Source of the DNA: Littorina saxatilis
Lineage: Eukaryota > Mollusca > Gastropoda > Littorinimorpha > Littorinidae
DNA: 64,000 nucleotides
Reading direction: 5' to 3'
Assembly: GCF_037325665.1 (NCBI RefSeq)
Contig: NC_090245.1
Location: 70,933,778-70,997,777 of the forward strand
Shown here: positions 41,101 to 52,465 of the stretch, piece after piece
Layout of the letters: each line of letters begins with the position of its first letter
Numbering within the stretch: position 1 is the stretch's first letter
Notes under the pieces: model-generated
The model's database searches: none
What the model was told of the DNA's origin: nothing
Seen by the model: the letters and a program-made list of their open reading frames with translations, nothing else
Program-made: the position numbers and the translations under genes

Positions 41101-44100
41101 TGCATGTCCCTTCAGGGACTCCGTCAATGCATGGTCACTCCATGCAAGGTATGTGTGTTCCTACTTCATCAGTCGATTGCGTGCACTTCGCAGATGGACG
41201 GGAACACGGACTGGCCCTCGGCACATAGGGCCTTATGACTGGCTGTTGCCTTGAAATGGAAGCCTGGTTTACCACAGACAGTCCTGCCCAAGCTCAACAA
41301 GCTGTCCAGGAGTAATTTGGGATCATGCTGGGCTTTTGCCTTGGCCATTAACGTAAGGGCCTTGGTAACAAAAGCTGCCGGGTCCTCACTGATAGGTGCT
41401 GCTGGCTGGGCATCCAGCTTAGACAATGCCAGTCTAGTTAGCCGTGACTCAATCTTTTTGCGTTTCTCAAACACACTTTCAGCCATTCTAGTGCCCTGGA
41501 TGCTCTGTCGCAGTTGTGGCAGTAGCCGTTTCACCAGGTCATCTTCTTGCATGTTATCATCAGATTCTTTGTCTTGACACGGGGGTGAATGGTTCCCCAC
41601 TTCCATGGTATCACCTTGTACTGGTCTTTGTTCTTTTGCTCGTTTTGTCCTATTTCTTTTCTTTCTTTGTTTTCTTTGGATGTGTTGTTGTTCCTCTTCT
41701 TCCAGCCCCTCGCTTGGCTTCTTGAGGGAGGAAGCAACTTTTTCTTGTGTCGCCTTGTCATGAACTTGTCTATTGGGACCTTCTTGAGGCTGTTGGTTCC
41801 CTGCAATGCTGTTATGCCTCACTGCGTCAGCATAGTCAGTCCTGATGGGTGGTAACAGCCCTTCCGGGCGCCAAGAAGGGTCATGTTGCTGGTGAGGGGT
41901 AGGTGTTCAATTCATGTAGTCAATTATCTGGCTTTCCTTTCTTCACAAGGCAGTTCTGCTGCTTCTCTCAAGGTGAGACGTTCTTCAATCTCTTCTACTT
42001 TGAAGCAGATTGGTCGCTCCATCAATGGTGGAGTTATTTCGGGTGTCATCAAGGGCGCTGCGCTAAATGAAGTCCGAGGCCGCACTCCAGTCCCTTAATG
42101 GGACCTGTTCTTGGTCCTTGAATTTTTGTGTTCTCCCGACTTTGGGCCGTTGCAAACAGCAAGTCTGACCAATTTGACTAGAAAAGCGCTCCTTCTCCTG
42201 TTGCTTGCTACTGCACGTAGAGGCAGCGAGGTTCATGCTATTTCCGGTCGCCCGGAAGATATCACTCATGAGGCTGATGGCTCTATTTCTCTCAGGTTTC
42301 CTGAGGCTATGAGGCTTCCTGACCAAAAACAAACAAAAACAGTGACCAGATCAGCCTTTACCGGTCCTGTCTATCAGACCGCTTAGCCAGATCCCAGCAG
42401 CAGATGACCCTGATATGGTTAACTGCCCAGTTAGAGCTCTTGACCTTTACCTTCGGCGTACACAGCCCATTAAAGCTAAGAATCAAAAGCTACTGTTCAT
42501 TTCAGTGAACACCAAAAGAGGAAAAGATATTTCCAAACTTACTCTGACTCGGTGGATCTCTTCGCTCATCAGGCAGGCATATGAGTGGTCTCTCACCGAG
42601 ATAAAAGGGAGGGGGGGGGGGGGGGGGGGCACTCTGTTCTCCCTCTGACCAAGGCTCGGGTGCACGAGTCTAGAGCTTGGGCTTCCTCCTTAGCTGTTCT
42701 TCACTCCCGAAGATTGGAGGAAGTGCTTCACACTGCCTATTGGAAGTCTGATGATGTTTTCATCAACTTTTATTTGCGAGACATCGCCGGTATGTGCCAA
42801 GATGGGTCCCGTTCTCTTCCTGCCCTTGTAGCAGCGGGACAGGTTCTAGCCAGAGCTTTAACTATGGGCTATAGGTTCCCTCCACCAGGTTTTTGCTATC
42901 TGCATATATGTGATGCGGAGTAAGAATATGTAATTTAATCGAAAATTTTAATAATAAATTTTCATTTGATTAATATACTTACCCGAATCACATAGGTAAT
43001 TCCCTCCCTACCATCCCCGCACTATAGTTTCTATGTATATTTTAAAGTCGTATGATATGTCCACGTGTGATCACGCGGGATGTTGGCGATAGCGCCACCT
43101 ACGGCAAGGGGGACAACCCACGTAGATTAACCAACTGACTAACTCACTGAGTCAGTGTTTTTCTAAAAGGGTTGCTTCCCTTAATTTGACGGCAAGCGAT
43201 TTTTTCAGACGATAAGCATCTCAGACTAGGTCAATGCATATATGTGATTCAGGTAAGTATATATATTAATCAAATGAAAATGTATTATTAACATTTTCGA
43301 TTATATCATTTGGTGATATGCAGTTGTTGGCTTTCAGAGAAAACACTCTGTCCAAACAAGTGTCATATGTTCCTTCGATACAAATGAAGTCACATTACAT
43401 TTATATTTCAATGTAACGGTTATCAGTGAAAAAAGCATGTTCAATTTTTGAATTGCCTCATCTTGGCTGTTCCAGCTGACAATTATCGCCCTTGGATGCA
43501 AAATCATAGTACACTGAAAGACATTTGTAATTTCTTCAGACATCAGTCTTTATTCAAATGAACCACTCAGTGAAGAAAAAACCCAATATTTGTTCATGTT
43601 CGTCAGTCAATCAGGTTTGGTTTGGGCGGGGACAACATTTAATGTGGAGTTATCAAGTATCAAACCCTATTTTCTTTTGTGGTTTTGATAATGAATATTT
43701 GCGTATGACTTCAACAATCCTTGATAATATTCCACAATATTTTGTCAAGAAACAATATCATGATACTTTCTATCCATTTGTCTTCACAAGAAAATGTATC
43801 ATTTATTAAACGGAAAAATCAAAAATGTCAGTGTTTAACAGAAAATCATATTTGACTACTCTTAGATTTTAGCAATTGTTAATCAAAATTTATAAGGTGA
43901 CCGACCCCTTTTCTTTCCACAGATCTTTACAGAATGCTTAGAGGAACCTATGCACACACTTTTGAAATAAATCTGACTATGGGATTTAATACACTAGTAA
44001 CCCCTTTGAAAAAAACAAAATAAAGAACAAATCTTAAACAGATAGATTGCTAACACCTGAATATCAAGAATATTTTTGGTTTGTCTTTTGATTCACCATC

Positions 44101-44801
44101 ACATAATCGTTATATATATATGTTCTACAGGTGACAGTGCAGGGGGAAATCTGGCGACAGCGGTGGCCCTGAAACTGTCAAAAGACGAGACATACAGCGA
44201 CCTCCCTCACCTCAAGTTCCAGGTCCTCATGTACCCAGTGACTCAAATGCTGGATTTCAACACCTACTCCTACACGGAATTCGCCCACACTGGATCTCTC
44301 TGGAGGGAGTTGATGTTCAGCATGGTCGTCAACTATCTCGGCTTCCCTGAGCTACTGGATCACTCTGATCAGTTCGAAGTGACTAACCACACTTCTCCAA
44401 GGCTGAAAAATTCTGTGTTCGGGTCCTACGTTAAGCACGAAAACTTGCCTGAGGAGTTCAGAGTGAAAGGCTTCAAAACTGTGGGGGAGAACATGGGGAA
44501 TGAAAATCTCGCCGCCAAGATAGAACCCATGCTGACGGATCCTTACTTTGCTCCTCTGATGGCGCCAGACTTGTCCAAAGTTCCCCCAGTGTACATGATT
44601 CTGGCGCAGAACGACCCCCTGAGAGACGACGGATTGTTCTACGCGAAGCGCCTGAGGGAAGCAGGGGTGAAAACGGAGATTGACTTTCACAAGACGATGG
44701 CGCATGGGTTCTGTCTGTTGACGCCAGCCAGTCTTCTTACATTCCAGGGGGGGAAGGATGCCTATGATACACTGGGCGGATATGTCCAGAAAAATTTATG
44801 A
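33316..44801 (+). CDS. AADAC/NCEH1-like membrane serine hydrolase, copy B
   Basis: Core exons are 33309-33471, 34048-34161, 34706-34823, 35252-35315, 36080-36201 and 44131-44801. Every exon length (163, 114, 118, 64, 122, 671) equals copy A, giving 414 residues from ATG 33316. The N-terminal membrane anchor is VGYIVLGGLLVGFSWFLY. Catalytic elements are HGGGW, YRLAPEHPYPAPFED, GDSAGGN, LAQNDPLRDDG and MAHGF. TNHTS is a possible glycan site. All introns have GT donors. The 7.9-kb last intron holds nested mobile elements. Likely role: hydrolysis of acyl or cholesteryl esters at a membrane facing the ER lumen, by family analogy. It is nearly identical to copy A late in the last exon but clearly divergent in the second exon (14 of 38 residues differ). 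A candidate poly(A) signal ATTAAA is at about 45257. Confidence 0.92.
33490..33740 (-). mobile_element. Helitron-like 3' end and internal duplication
   Basis: On the minus strand a hairpin (CCCCGGCGAAGCGGG) is followed by TATTCTT and then CTAG before T, matching a Helitron 3' terminus. Upstream (33565-33712) GAAGGAAGGGAGATAAACGC and ACACTGGAGAAGATA phrases occur twice about 99 bp apart. The 5' end was not found. It lies 19 bp after a hydrolase copy B donor site. Confidence 0.5.
35130..35158. repeat. (GT)n microsatellite
   Basis: Short GT array in the intron between core exons 3 and 4 of hydrolase copy B. Confidence 0.85.
35660..35907 (+). mobile_element. SINE-like repeat with (GAAA)n tail, uninterrupted copy
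   Basis: It runs from AGCAGTATGTAAGAAATGTT to GTTAAACACAAAATAAAGAA. It has the same order as 27938-28475 but without the inserted MITE. A C run lies near 35819-35840. Confidence 0.7.
37755..38012. repeat. Minisatellite (CAACAACAAACAGC + CATCATCGCCGTCGTC)
   Basis: Three units of about 78 bp combine CAA/CAG-rich and ATCATCGCCGTCGTCGTCTT parts. They lie between the two coding blocks of the Ginger-like element. Confidence 0.88.
38911..39484. mobile_element. Hairpin-ended non-TIR element, copy 1
   Basis: It starts TTTTTGAGTCACTTGAG (stem GAGTCACTT/AAGTGACTC) and ends with stem GAGCGTTTGCTC followed by TTCTTGTT. It is inserted in the right TIR of the Ginger-like element. The left TIR carries the empty site (GTTTTTATTGTTTAATT). 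The body contains GGTTTCGTTGACCTTTGACC. It is almost identical to 57106-57651 except for expansion of a 12-bp GGCCGGCCGTCC unit. No protein-coding role is likely, although a shared 108-codon minus frame is identical in both copies. Confidence 0.8.
43303..44075. other. Intron tail before the last exon of hydrolase copy B
   Basis: AT-rich intronic sequence with no recognisable repeat or gene. Confidence 0.4.
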
Positions 44802-45386
44802 AAACAGGGTGTGGTTTTTTTTTCGTGTTTTTTTCAGTTGATTTTTTCCCTACATTTGCCGATCATGTCCAGAAAAATGGATGTTGCAGTCATGGAGTGA
44901 TACAAAATTGTTACCACCATTTTACACTTCACTTTGATATTTAAGATGTTTAGTGCCCACTCCGTCATTGTGTGATTAGTATATATTTTTGAGAGTTTGA
45001 AGTTGGGTGTGTGCGTTGTAAGCATATTCATAATTGGTGTGTGCTTGTGTGTGTGTGTGTGTGTGTGTGTGCGTGCTGATGAAGGGACAATCCGATGAAT
45101 TTACGTACGTGGACCACAATAGTTACAGTACTTGCGAAGGCTTAGCTATCAGTGTACACTATGTTTTGTATCTGCATTTTACTTAAAAACTTGTTTTCCG
45201 GTGTAGAAATATGTTTTGGGTTGATTGCATAACAAATGGTTAAATCATTTTGAGTGATTAAAGCCTGTGCGTTTTGCAGTTATGGTTCTTTTTTTTTGTA
45301 CAGATAGTTTTATATCTGTGCTAAGACTGTAGGTTTGCCTCCTGTGCTAATATTTGTTTACTTCTGTTCTCTTTTTTTTTTAAACC

Positions 45387-45389
<3 letters not shown>

Positions 45390-45460
<71 letters not shown>
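45390..45460. repeat. (GA)n microsatellite
   Basis: Perfect AG array of about 70 bp downstream of hydrolase copy B. Confidence 0.93.
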
Positions 45461-45461
<1 letters not shown>

Positions 45462-45961
45462 TTTGCCTGTGTGTGTGTGTACCGTACTTTCCGGGTCATA
45501 AGGCGCGACTTTTTTCCTCGAGTTTGACCCCTGCGTCTTGTATAACGAAGCGCCTAATCCGTGTATGAAATACGAAAAAAATCAAAGAGACCGCCTGAGT
45601 ACCAGTCAAACAACTTGTGATAATGCATGTTTCAGCTACTAGGTACTACCCTGGCCAAGTTTCCTCTCAAGACATCGAAGAGATCGCCCCATAGGTTAAA
45701 CTCGGTCACTGACCCCGGTGCAGGAAATGTTTCCTCTCTCAGATCTATGACAGGGGAACCACCTCTCATAGCAAAAACTGGGTCATTGACCCCTGGGAAG
45801 AAGGTCAGTGTCTAAACAAGGCAACCCAACTATCACAATGGACCTGCCTTTGATCTCGCCGCACACACAGAGCACACATATTTCCACTCTGTATTCTTCC
45901 TTTGATGTGCGGCTTATTTTCAGGCTTATTTTCATTCTTCGACCCTTTGTTACTGGTATAC

Positions 45962-46563
45962 TTTTTGACTCACATGCGAAGCAAAAGTGAGTCTATGTAC
46001 TCACTCGAGTCGTCCGTCCGTCCCGGCGTCCGTCCGTCCGTCCGTCCGTCCCGGCGTCCGTCCGTCCGTCCGTCCGGAAAACTTTAACGTTGGATTTTCT
46101 TGGACACTATTAAGTCTATCAACACCTGATGTGGCCTGATGGTGTATGGTTACAAGATCTCAAAAACATGTGCGGCAACTTGACCTCACTTCAAGTTCAA
46201 GGTCACAGGGGCCGTAATTGTTGTCTTAAAAACGACCATTTTTCACATTTTCGCATTTTTGGCTCACGTAAGTGTAGCCTATGCGATCGTAACTTTGTCT
46301 GTCTGTGCGTGCGTGCGTGCGTGCGTCTGTGCGTGTGTATGTCTGTGGTAGAAACTCTAACATTTGAAGACGTCACATTACATTGACGTCACATTATGAC
46401 GTAAGAGGGTTAGACGTCACGCGAAGGAAGTACTGAAAGTCTCCGTCATTATTATTTTGAGCGCGCCGAGACTGGTTGGCAGTCGTGTCCTTGTAAGTAG
46501 GCTACATGCAGACAGACAGATCTAGATCTAGTGTCTCGCTTTCTTGCACAGTTTCACCTATGC

Positions 46564-46652
<89 letters not shown>

Positions 46653-47274
46653 CGGAGTGATTGAGTTTGTGTTACTGTTTGTCGATTTCTTACGTGAGCC
46701 TTGATGGCTTCGCCTCTTGTCTCTGAAGTTTTTGAGATTTAATACCTCACCTATATATGATATATAGGGCAAAGTAAGCTCCATCTTTTGATACCAGTTT
46801 GGTTTACCTTGCTTCAAGGTCAAGGTCACAGGAGCTCTTCAAAGTTGGATTGTATACATATTTTGAAGTGACCTTGACCCTGAACTATGGAAGATAACTG
46901 TTTCAAACTTAAAAATTATGTGGGGCACATGTTATGCTTTCATCATGAGACACATTTGGTCACATATGATCAAGGTCAAGGTCACTTTGACCCTTATGAA
47001 ATGTGACCAAAATAAGGTAGTGAACCACTAAAAGTGACCATATCTCATGGTAGAAAGAGCCAATAAGCACCATTGTACTTCCTATGTCTTGAATTAACAG
47101 CTATGTGTTGGATGACCTTGGGTCAAGGTCACATGTATTTTGGTAGGAAAAATGTGTAAAGCAGTTCTTAGTGTATGATGTCATTGCTAGGTTTAGTTAT
47201 TTGACCTTGACCCTGAAGGTCAAGGTCATGTCAAGGTCAAGCATGTGAGTCGTATGGGCTTTGCCCTTCTTGTT
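45962..47274. mobile_element. Hairpin-ended non-TIR element, related copy
   Basis: It starts TTTTTGACTCACATGCG (stem GACTCAC/GTGAGTC) and ends with stem GGGCTTTGCCC followed by TTCTTGTT, the same end grammar as the copies at 38.9 and 57.1 kb. The body holds many TGACCTTGACC and GGTCAAGGTCA phrases. A third family member is nested within. Confidence 0.68.
46256..46720. mobile_element. Nested hairpin-ended element
   Basis: It starts TTTTTGGCTCACGTAAGTG and ends CTTACGTGAGCC, then stem GGCTTCGCC and TCTTGT. It lies wholly inside 45962-47274 and carries a (GT)n array at about 46570-46650. Confidence 0.6.
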
Positions 47275-47409
47275 TAATTTTGGTGCGCCCTATCGGCCCC
47301 CTGCGCCCAATGGGTGACTGGATTACAATTTTGTTTAAAAAGAAGGGCCTTATGCGCTGTAGCGCCTTGTAACCCGGAAAGTAGGCTACAGTATGTGAAA
47401 TATCTGTCA

Positions 47410-48445
47410 CGCTTAAAGGCACAGTAAGCCTCTCGTAAACCATCACAGATACTGTCATGCTTTTACACACAGTACAAACACCCTTCCATTTGAACGCTCA
47501 CCAAACGGGAACATCCTAGGTGCCCTACGTAAAGAGCAAGCAATTTTCAAAGAATTAATTTTGCGGATTGTCTGTCAGACAATCGGACCGTGGTGCGTTT
47601 TGGTGCTAGACCAAACTTAAAATCTAAATAATAAATTGACAGCTTGTTACACAAACATTCTTAAATCATAAAAGAATTATTTTTTCATCAAGACAAGATC
47701 AGTACAATTCGAAGTTTTGAAAGTTTGAAAAAAGAAAAGCCCGGAAGCAGGGTCACGCAAGGTCGTGGTTCTCGTAGCAGACGACGGTTTATGACTCGCC
47801 AGTTCCTCTGAACAGTCAAAAGCCATCGCTGGAGTTCGTGTGAACTACATCCGTTTGTTTTGTGCATAGTCAGAGGTACATAATAACGTGCTATTGCAGA
47901 TAAGCTTACAGCGAGCCGCATTCAAATTACAAACTGACGACTGCGTTGTGAAAAAGGGAAACTGGATCACACGGGTTCACGATGGCTCAGGGGTATTAAC
48001 CCATTTCTCTCCCCCAATCCGATGTAGACTGAGGAAAACGACTTACAGGAAGAAGCAAAATTAAAAGGAGAGAACATATTCCTTAATTAATTTAATTATA
48101 CAAACCACGCATTTCTTCAGAAAACAAAATAGTGACACTAAGCTTGTCTCTTTTCAGCTTCCCTTGTATTTGCATTGCAAGTCGAGATTATTGATTGTGT
48201 CCTGAAGTAAATGCAGCCGTATAACGTTGAGATTTTATGACATATCTTAGTCACGATCAGAGAGAGCTGCGAGAGAGAGGCATATAGACCTGGAGACAGA
48301 GAGTGAGAGAGGCAGAAAGAGACAGACACAGAGAGAGAAAGAAGAGACAGACAGAGAGGGGGGGGGAGAGACAGACAGAGAGAGAGAGAGAGAGGCAGAA
48401 ATACAGACAGAGAGAGAGACAGTCAGAGAGAGAGAGAGGCGAGAG

Positions 48446-48490
<45 letters not shown>

Positions 48491-49331
48491 CTGTAGCAGA
48501 TTCAGCCATCACTGCAAATGGAAACAAGTTTTGAACACGGAATTTTGGAAACACATATGACACCGTCCATAACAGATTTACAACTGGTCTCAATTCTTTT
48601 ATGACATATCGTTTTTACCATCAATGAATCATAAAAAAAATAGCCTTGGCAGATGTACATGTATGCCATGAATTGCAACCACAAATATGGTATATGAAGA
48701 CATTATTAGAGTAACGAATGACACCAGCGGCCATAAAACGAATTTGAAGCAAATCAGTTATGCCCTGTTGTTTCGTTTGTTCTAAAATGAGAAGTTTGAG
48801 CATCGTGAAGACATCAATCGGTTTGAAAACGGCGAGATTGAATAATAAAATCAGGGAATGACGCTTAGTCTGAAGACGTAGTTGCACATCTAGGAAAATA
48901 AATCTCAGTGTGGTTTTATTGCAGTGAATACGAATTTTTAGGGATACAGGGGTATCAGGATTTGTGCGCATTGCCCTTCGGTACAAGAACTCACATAGCT
49001 CTCTCTCTCTCTTAAGATATGTTGCATTAGGGATATAGTCGAGCAGTTTTTACACTCTTCATACTGAACCCATAAAGGCATTCTCTAGGATCTGTTTAAT
49101 CACCATTAAGTTGACAGCCTCATTTAGATTTACCGGTTCGTTGTTACCCATAAAATTGCCAAAGCCGGATTATGCATACTACATCAGGGATATTGGACAA
49201 TGGCTTTATGATTATATTGTCGTCATTGCTTTGACAAATATGCAAGTTGAATATTCGTTTCAGAATGAGCAAGGGGCTAAGAAGAACTTTCTTCAGATTG
49301 CGTTTGATGTAACAGCCCTCTGTAATTGAAA

Positions 49332-49381
<50 letters not shown>

Positions 49382-49770
49382 TACAACTTACAAAATCAAT
49401 CAGCCAACCATCTATAGCCAAGTTCACAACCGACCAACCAACACTTTATCAACAAGACGACGCTTTTTATTTGTTTTATGTTACATTTATAGAATTACCT
49501 GGTTCAACAAATCTGCCAAGCAGAAAGCTTTTTCAGTGCATCTTTCATTCAATGCCCTCATAATTATGTGAAGTCGAAGTCAAAATGTCCTTTTATTTGT
49601 ACAATAATGAGTATTTGTCAGCACATCCTACAAAATACAAAGTTGAGCAGAAGAAACGCCATGAACTCAACATACGAGTTAACGCTGTCGCTCAGGCTGA
49701 TTGTTGGCATGTCCGCTCAATCCTGATGCATGCGATCTTCTTTCCTTAATATCTTCTTTGAAAGGCGCGA
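47410..49770. other. Intergenic region with simple repeats
   Basis: A dispersed-repeat phrase (AAAGGCACAGTAAGCCTCTC) starts near 47415. (GA)n arrays lie at about 48300-48490, and (CA)n at about 49335-49377. No host exon was recognised on either strand. Confidence 0.45.
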
Positions 49771-49771
49771 T

Positions 49772-50016
49772 CCTTCCCGTGTAAACAGTTCAACTCACCA
49801 TCTCAGATCAGTCTCAACCCGCTTTTACATTTAATAAGACAGTCCCTGGGCATACCAAAAATCAACACCCTTGCTGACTGCTGCACAAGGAATTCATGAA
49901 TACATGCCCACTGTGCACCCTGAGCACACAAGCTGTTGAATTTTGGTATGTGTCTTATCGCATGTAAAAGCCTGGCCGGATCAGAGACAGTGAGCTGAGC
50001 CGTTTTCAGGGGAAGA
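49772..50016. mobile_element. MITE, ends CCTTCCCGTGTAAACAGTT, copy 1
   Basis: The left arm (CCTTCCCGTGTAAACAGTT, then CACCATCTCAGATC and CTTTTACAT) is the inverted partner of the right arm (ATGTAAAAGCCTGGCCGGAT, then GAGCTGAGCCGTTTTCAGG). The same arms occur at 59668-60016. Confidence 0.65.
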
Positions 50017-50899
50017 ATTGTGCCCTTAAATGTGAATTCTCAGTTCATTTATGTTTTAAGAGTAAAGTAGTTGTCATGAGATTTCCATAAAAAAGCGGTT
50101 TTTGTTTTGTTTTATCTGCTTCATTGAAAAGAACACCAGTAACAGCAGTCATGTCTTGTCTTCTTGACATGACATTTTTTTACAACCTCACAATCCCACT
50201 GTGCGTGTCTGTAAGGACAACAGTAATGTGCTATCATCATGGAATCTAAATCAAGGTTCAAGTCAATGTTTCCGTATTATTCATAAACGCACATTTGCGT
50301 GTTAGCTACTTACAGCAGCATAACAAACACAATGGCGAATACTTTGTAACGTAACAATCATGACTGTAACATATATTATATCCTCCACAGTTAGATGCAC
50401 ACAAGCTGTGCATGACAGTGTTGAATGCACCTCCGATCATATTATTACAACACACGCGAATGATAAGACATTTCGGAACAACCGGAAAACAAACACATGT
50501 CTCTCAGGGCACGCGTGTAAGTGTTTCGCTTGTTGTGCTTCTATCAATAATATATGGTATATCATTGCTTTTTGACATTGTAAATTACTGAATAATCATT
50601 AGTTTAACAACAACAAGCAAACATCTTCCCGCTCGTGCAGGGCTAATTCAATTAGAGTATGACCTGGGTTTTTTTTGTGTGTTTCTGGACACTAAAGGTT
50701 TGGACGATCATGATTATAATTATGACACACCAACACAGTTCTGCTGATATTTGATTGTAGAATTAGCAGCAGTCACTCATTTGTTCACCGTTGTGTTAAT
50801 TGTTTTGTTAATTGTTTTGAACATGACAGTCAGTCCATGTAGTGTAAAGAGAACACACCCACATGCGATTTTCATTCGTACAGTCACTTATTAATTTTG

Positions 50900-52145
50900 T
50901 TCAGCGTTTGTTCACAGTTTGGGATGTGGCAGCAGCTGCATATCGCAGACAGAGCTACAAGCTTTTTTTGTGGGTCTTGTTCGTCGACGAAATCCGCCCA
51001 ACTGTATTGTGAGTGTTGATTTGTAGTACGACGCTTCTTAGGTTTGGACGTAGTACATTACAAACCGTGACTGCTGGAGACGGACAGTCAGGCAGGGCAT
51101 ACAACTGGCTGATAGAAACAGGCACCAAAAAGCTGCGCAGAAACTGAGGGACCGCCGAAAACACTCTACTGAGTCTCCTTTCTGTCAGCTCTCCAGCTTC
51201 ACCTGTTCAATCTGCAGCAGAGACTGTCGCTCAAGGATATATCGATAGGACTCTATACAGCCACACAAGGCGCTACAGCACATCCACAGACTGACACAGG
51301 GCGCATCAAGCATCGTCTCACGAGACTACGCATTGCCATTGAATGAATGACATTACAGAAACACATGCAAGCCATTTTGGGTTAATGGTTTGTTCGACGG
51401 AGGAGTCCTCCCACATTAAGAAGCATGAATACCCGTTTTTGTAGCGCGGCACACAGTTTTCATACGGTTGCCACTCATTTCCAAGGTTCTGTGTTCGTTT
51501 TGTTTGACATAAGAGGGTGAGTACGATGTGCACTCGTACCAGATAGCCTACCTAATGGGTTTAAGATTTTATTAAGGAAATACAGGGTGGCATGTATATG
51601 CGATATAAACATTATTTTGTGACCACACAACAAGCTAAGCTTATATCAAGTGTGGTTATAAATAATTATGTACATCTAGATAGGAAATGTTATTTCACGT
51701 TATGTCAAGGTCAGAGACTCGCTTATACCCTTATTAGAAATGTAAGACAGACGAGATACAATTTTTACAAAAAAGAGGAAAAAATACAGCAAAAGAATCA
51801 GAGGATGTGACAGAGGACAGGAAGGGATTTATCTAATTCATGTTCTCGTTTTTGTAGCACGCCACACAGTTGTCCCCAACAAACACGAATTTCATAACCG
51901 CGTTGTTAATAGTATTTGAACGAAGTACATTGCAGCAAAGCTACGTGACGGTAGTTTATTGAAGACACAGATAGAAATCGTTCTTGTTCGTTTTCTTCAA
52001 GGGAGAACAACCATGCTCGTGGCACGACACACAGGTATAAAACAGAAGTCACAAATTATCTGCAGCCACTTTGTTCACAGTTTGAGACATAACTTTAGTA
52101 CGTTGCCGACAGAGTTGCAAGCCTTTTTTTCCTCCTTAGTTTGGA
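50900..52145 (-). pseudogene. Decayed serial copies of the receptor's 3' coding end
   Basis: Phrases of the receptor's last exon recur downstream of its stop. At 51385-51405 TTGTTCGACGGAGGAGTCC is the same 19 bases as the exon end near 52488. GGCACGACACACAGG near 52020 and GTAGCACGCCACACAGTTGT near 51855 resemble GGCACGACACGCAGTCC. GACAGAGCTACAAGCTTTTT (50948) and GACAGAGTTGCAAGCCTTTT (52107) form a further pair. I infer three to four degraded tandem copies at roughly 450-550 bp spacing. None is translatable as a receptor. Confidence 0.4.
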
Positions 52146-52154
52146 AGCTACTGT

Positions 52155-52442
52155 AGGACTGGTGGCCTAGTGGATAAGGGCGCGGGTTTAAATTCCGGCC
52201 GCGCCTGGTGCATGGTTAAGGGTGGAGATGGAGATGTTTTCGATCTCCCAGGTCAACTTATGTGCAAACCTGCTAGTGCCTTATCCCCCTTCGTGTGTAC
52301 ACGCAAGCACCATACCAAGTACGCACGGAAAAGATGTTGTAAACCATGTCAGAGTTCGGTGTGTTATAGAAACACGAACATACCCAGCATGCTTCTCCCG
52401 AAAGCGGGCGTGGGAGTTTCAGCCCATGACAAAGAAGAAGAA
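52155..52442 (+). mobile_element. tRNA-headed SINE
   Basis: The head is GGCCTAGTGGATAAGGGCGC (A-box region), then GGTTTAAATTCCGGCC (B-box region). The body has AGATGTTTTCGATCTCCCAG and the tail is a short GAA repeat. It lies just downstream of the receptor stop codon. Confidence 0.8.
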
Positions 52443-52465
52443 GACTGTAGGCATTGCAGACACAA

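Larger units (their letters stand above)
36349..43302 (+). mobile_element. DIRS-type tyrosine-recombinase retroelement fossil, split by an insertion
   Basis: The inverted terminal repeats comprise a left arm from about 36349 (resuming 39993-40185 after the inserted element) and a right arm of about 43055-43302. An internal complementary region at about 42905-42996 joins the complements of the left and right extreme ends, the hallmark of DIRS elements. Parts seen on the plus strand: a gag-like Ser/Pro-rich region (about 40487-41230), an opposite-strand frame of 217 codons (41169-41822, unclassified), and a tyrosine-recombinase region (about 41880-42924) with RRGSEVHAI and a C-terminal HESRAWASSLA box. 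No reverse transcriptase is visible. It is a broken, incomplete copy with several interruptions. It lies in the last intron of hydrolase copy B. It is moderately old, since the terminal repeats remain readily alignable. Confidence 0.82.
45480..47393. mobile_element. MITE with ends TACCGTACTTTCCGGGT, split by insertions
   Basis: The left end GTACTTTCCGGGTCATAAGG and the right end CGCCTTGTAACCCGGAAAGTA are inverted partners. The two halves are separated by the hairpin-ended element at 45962-47274. The CTTTCCGGGT ends are of the TA-target pogo/mariner type. Confidence 0.62.

Noticed and set aside
52155-52230. A tRNA gene downstream of the receptor
   Set aside because: A tRNA-like head is followed by a SINE body and a GAA tail, without a closed cloverleaf.
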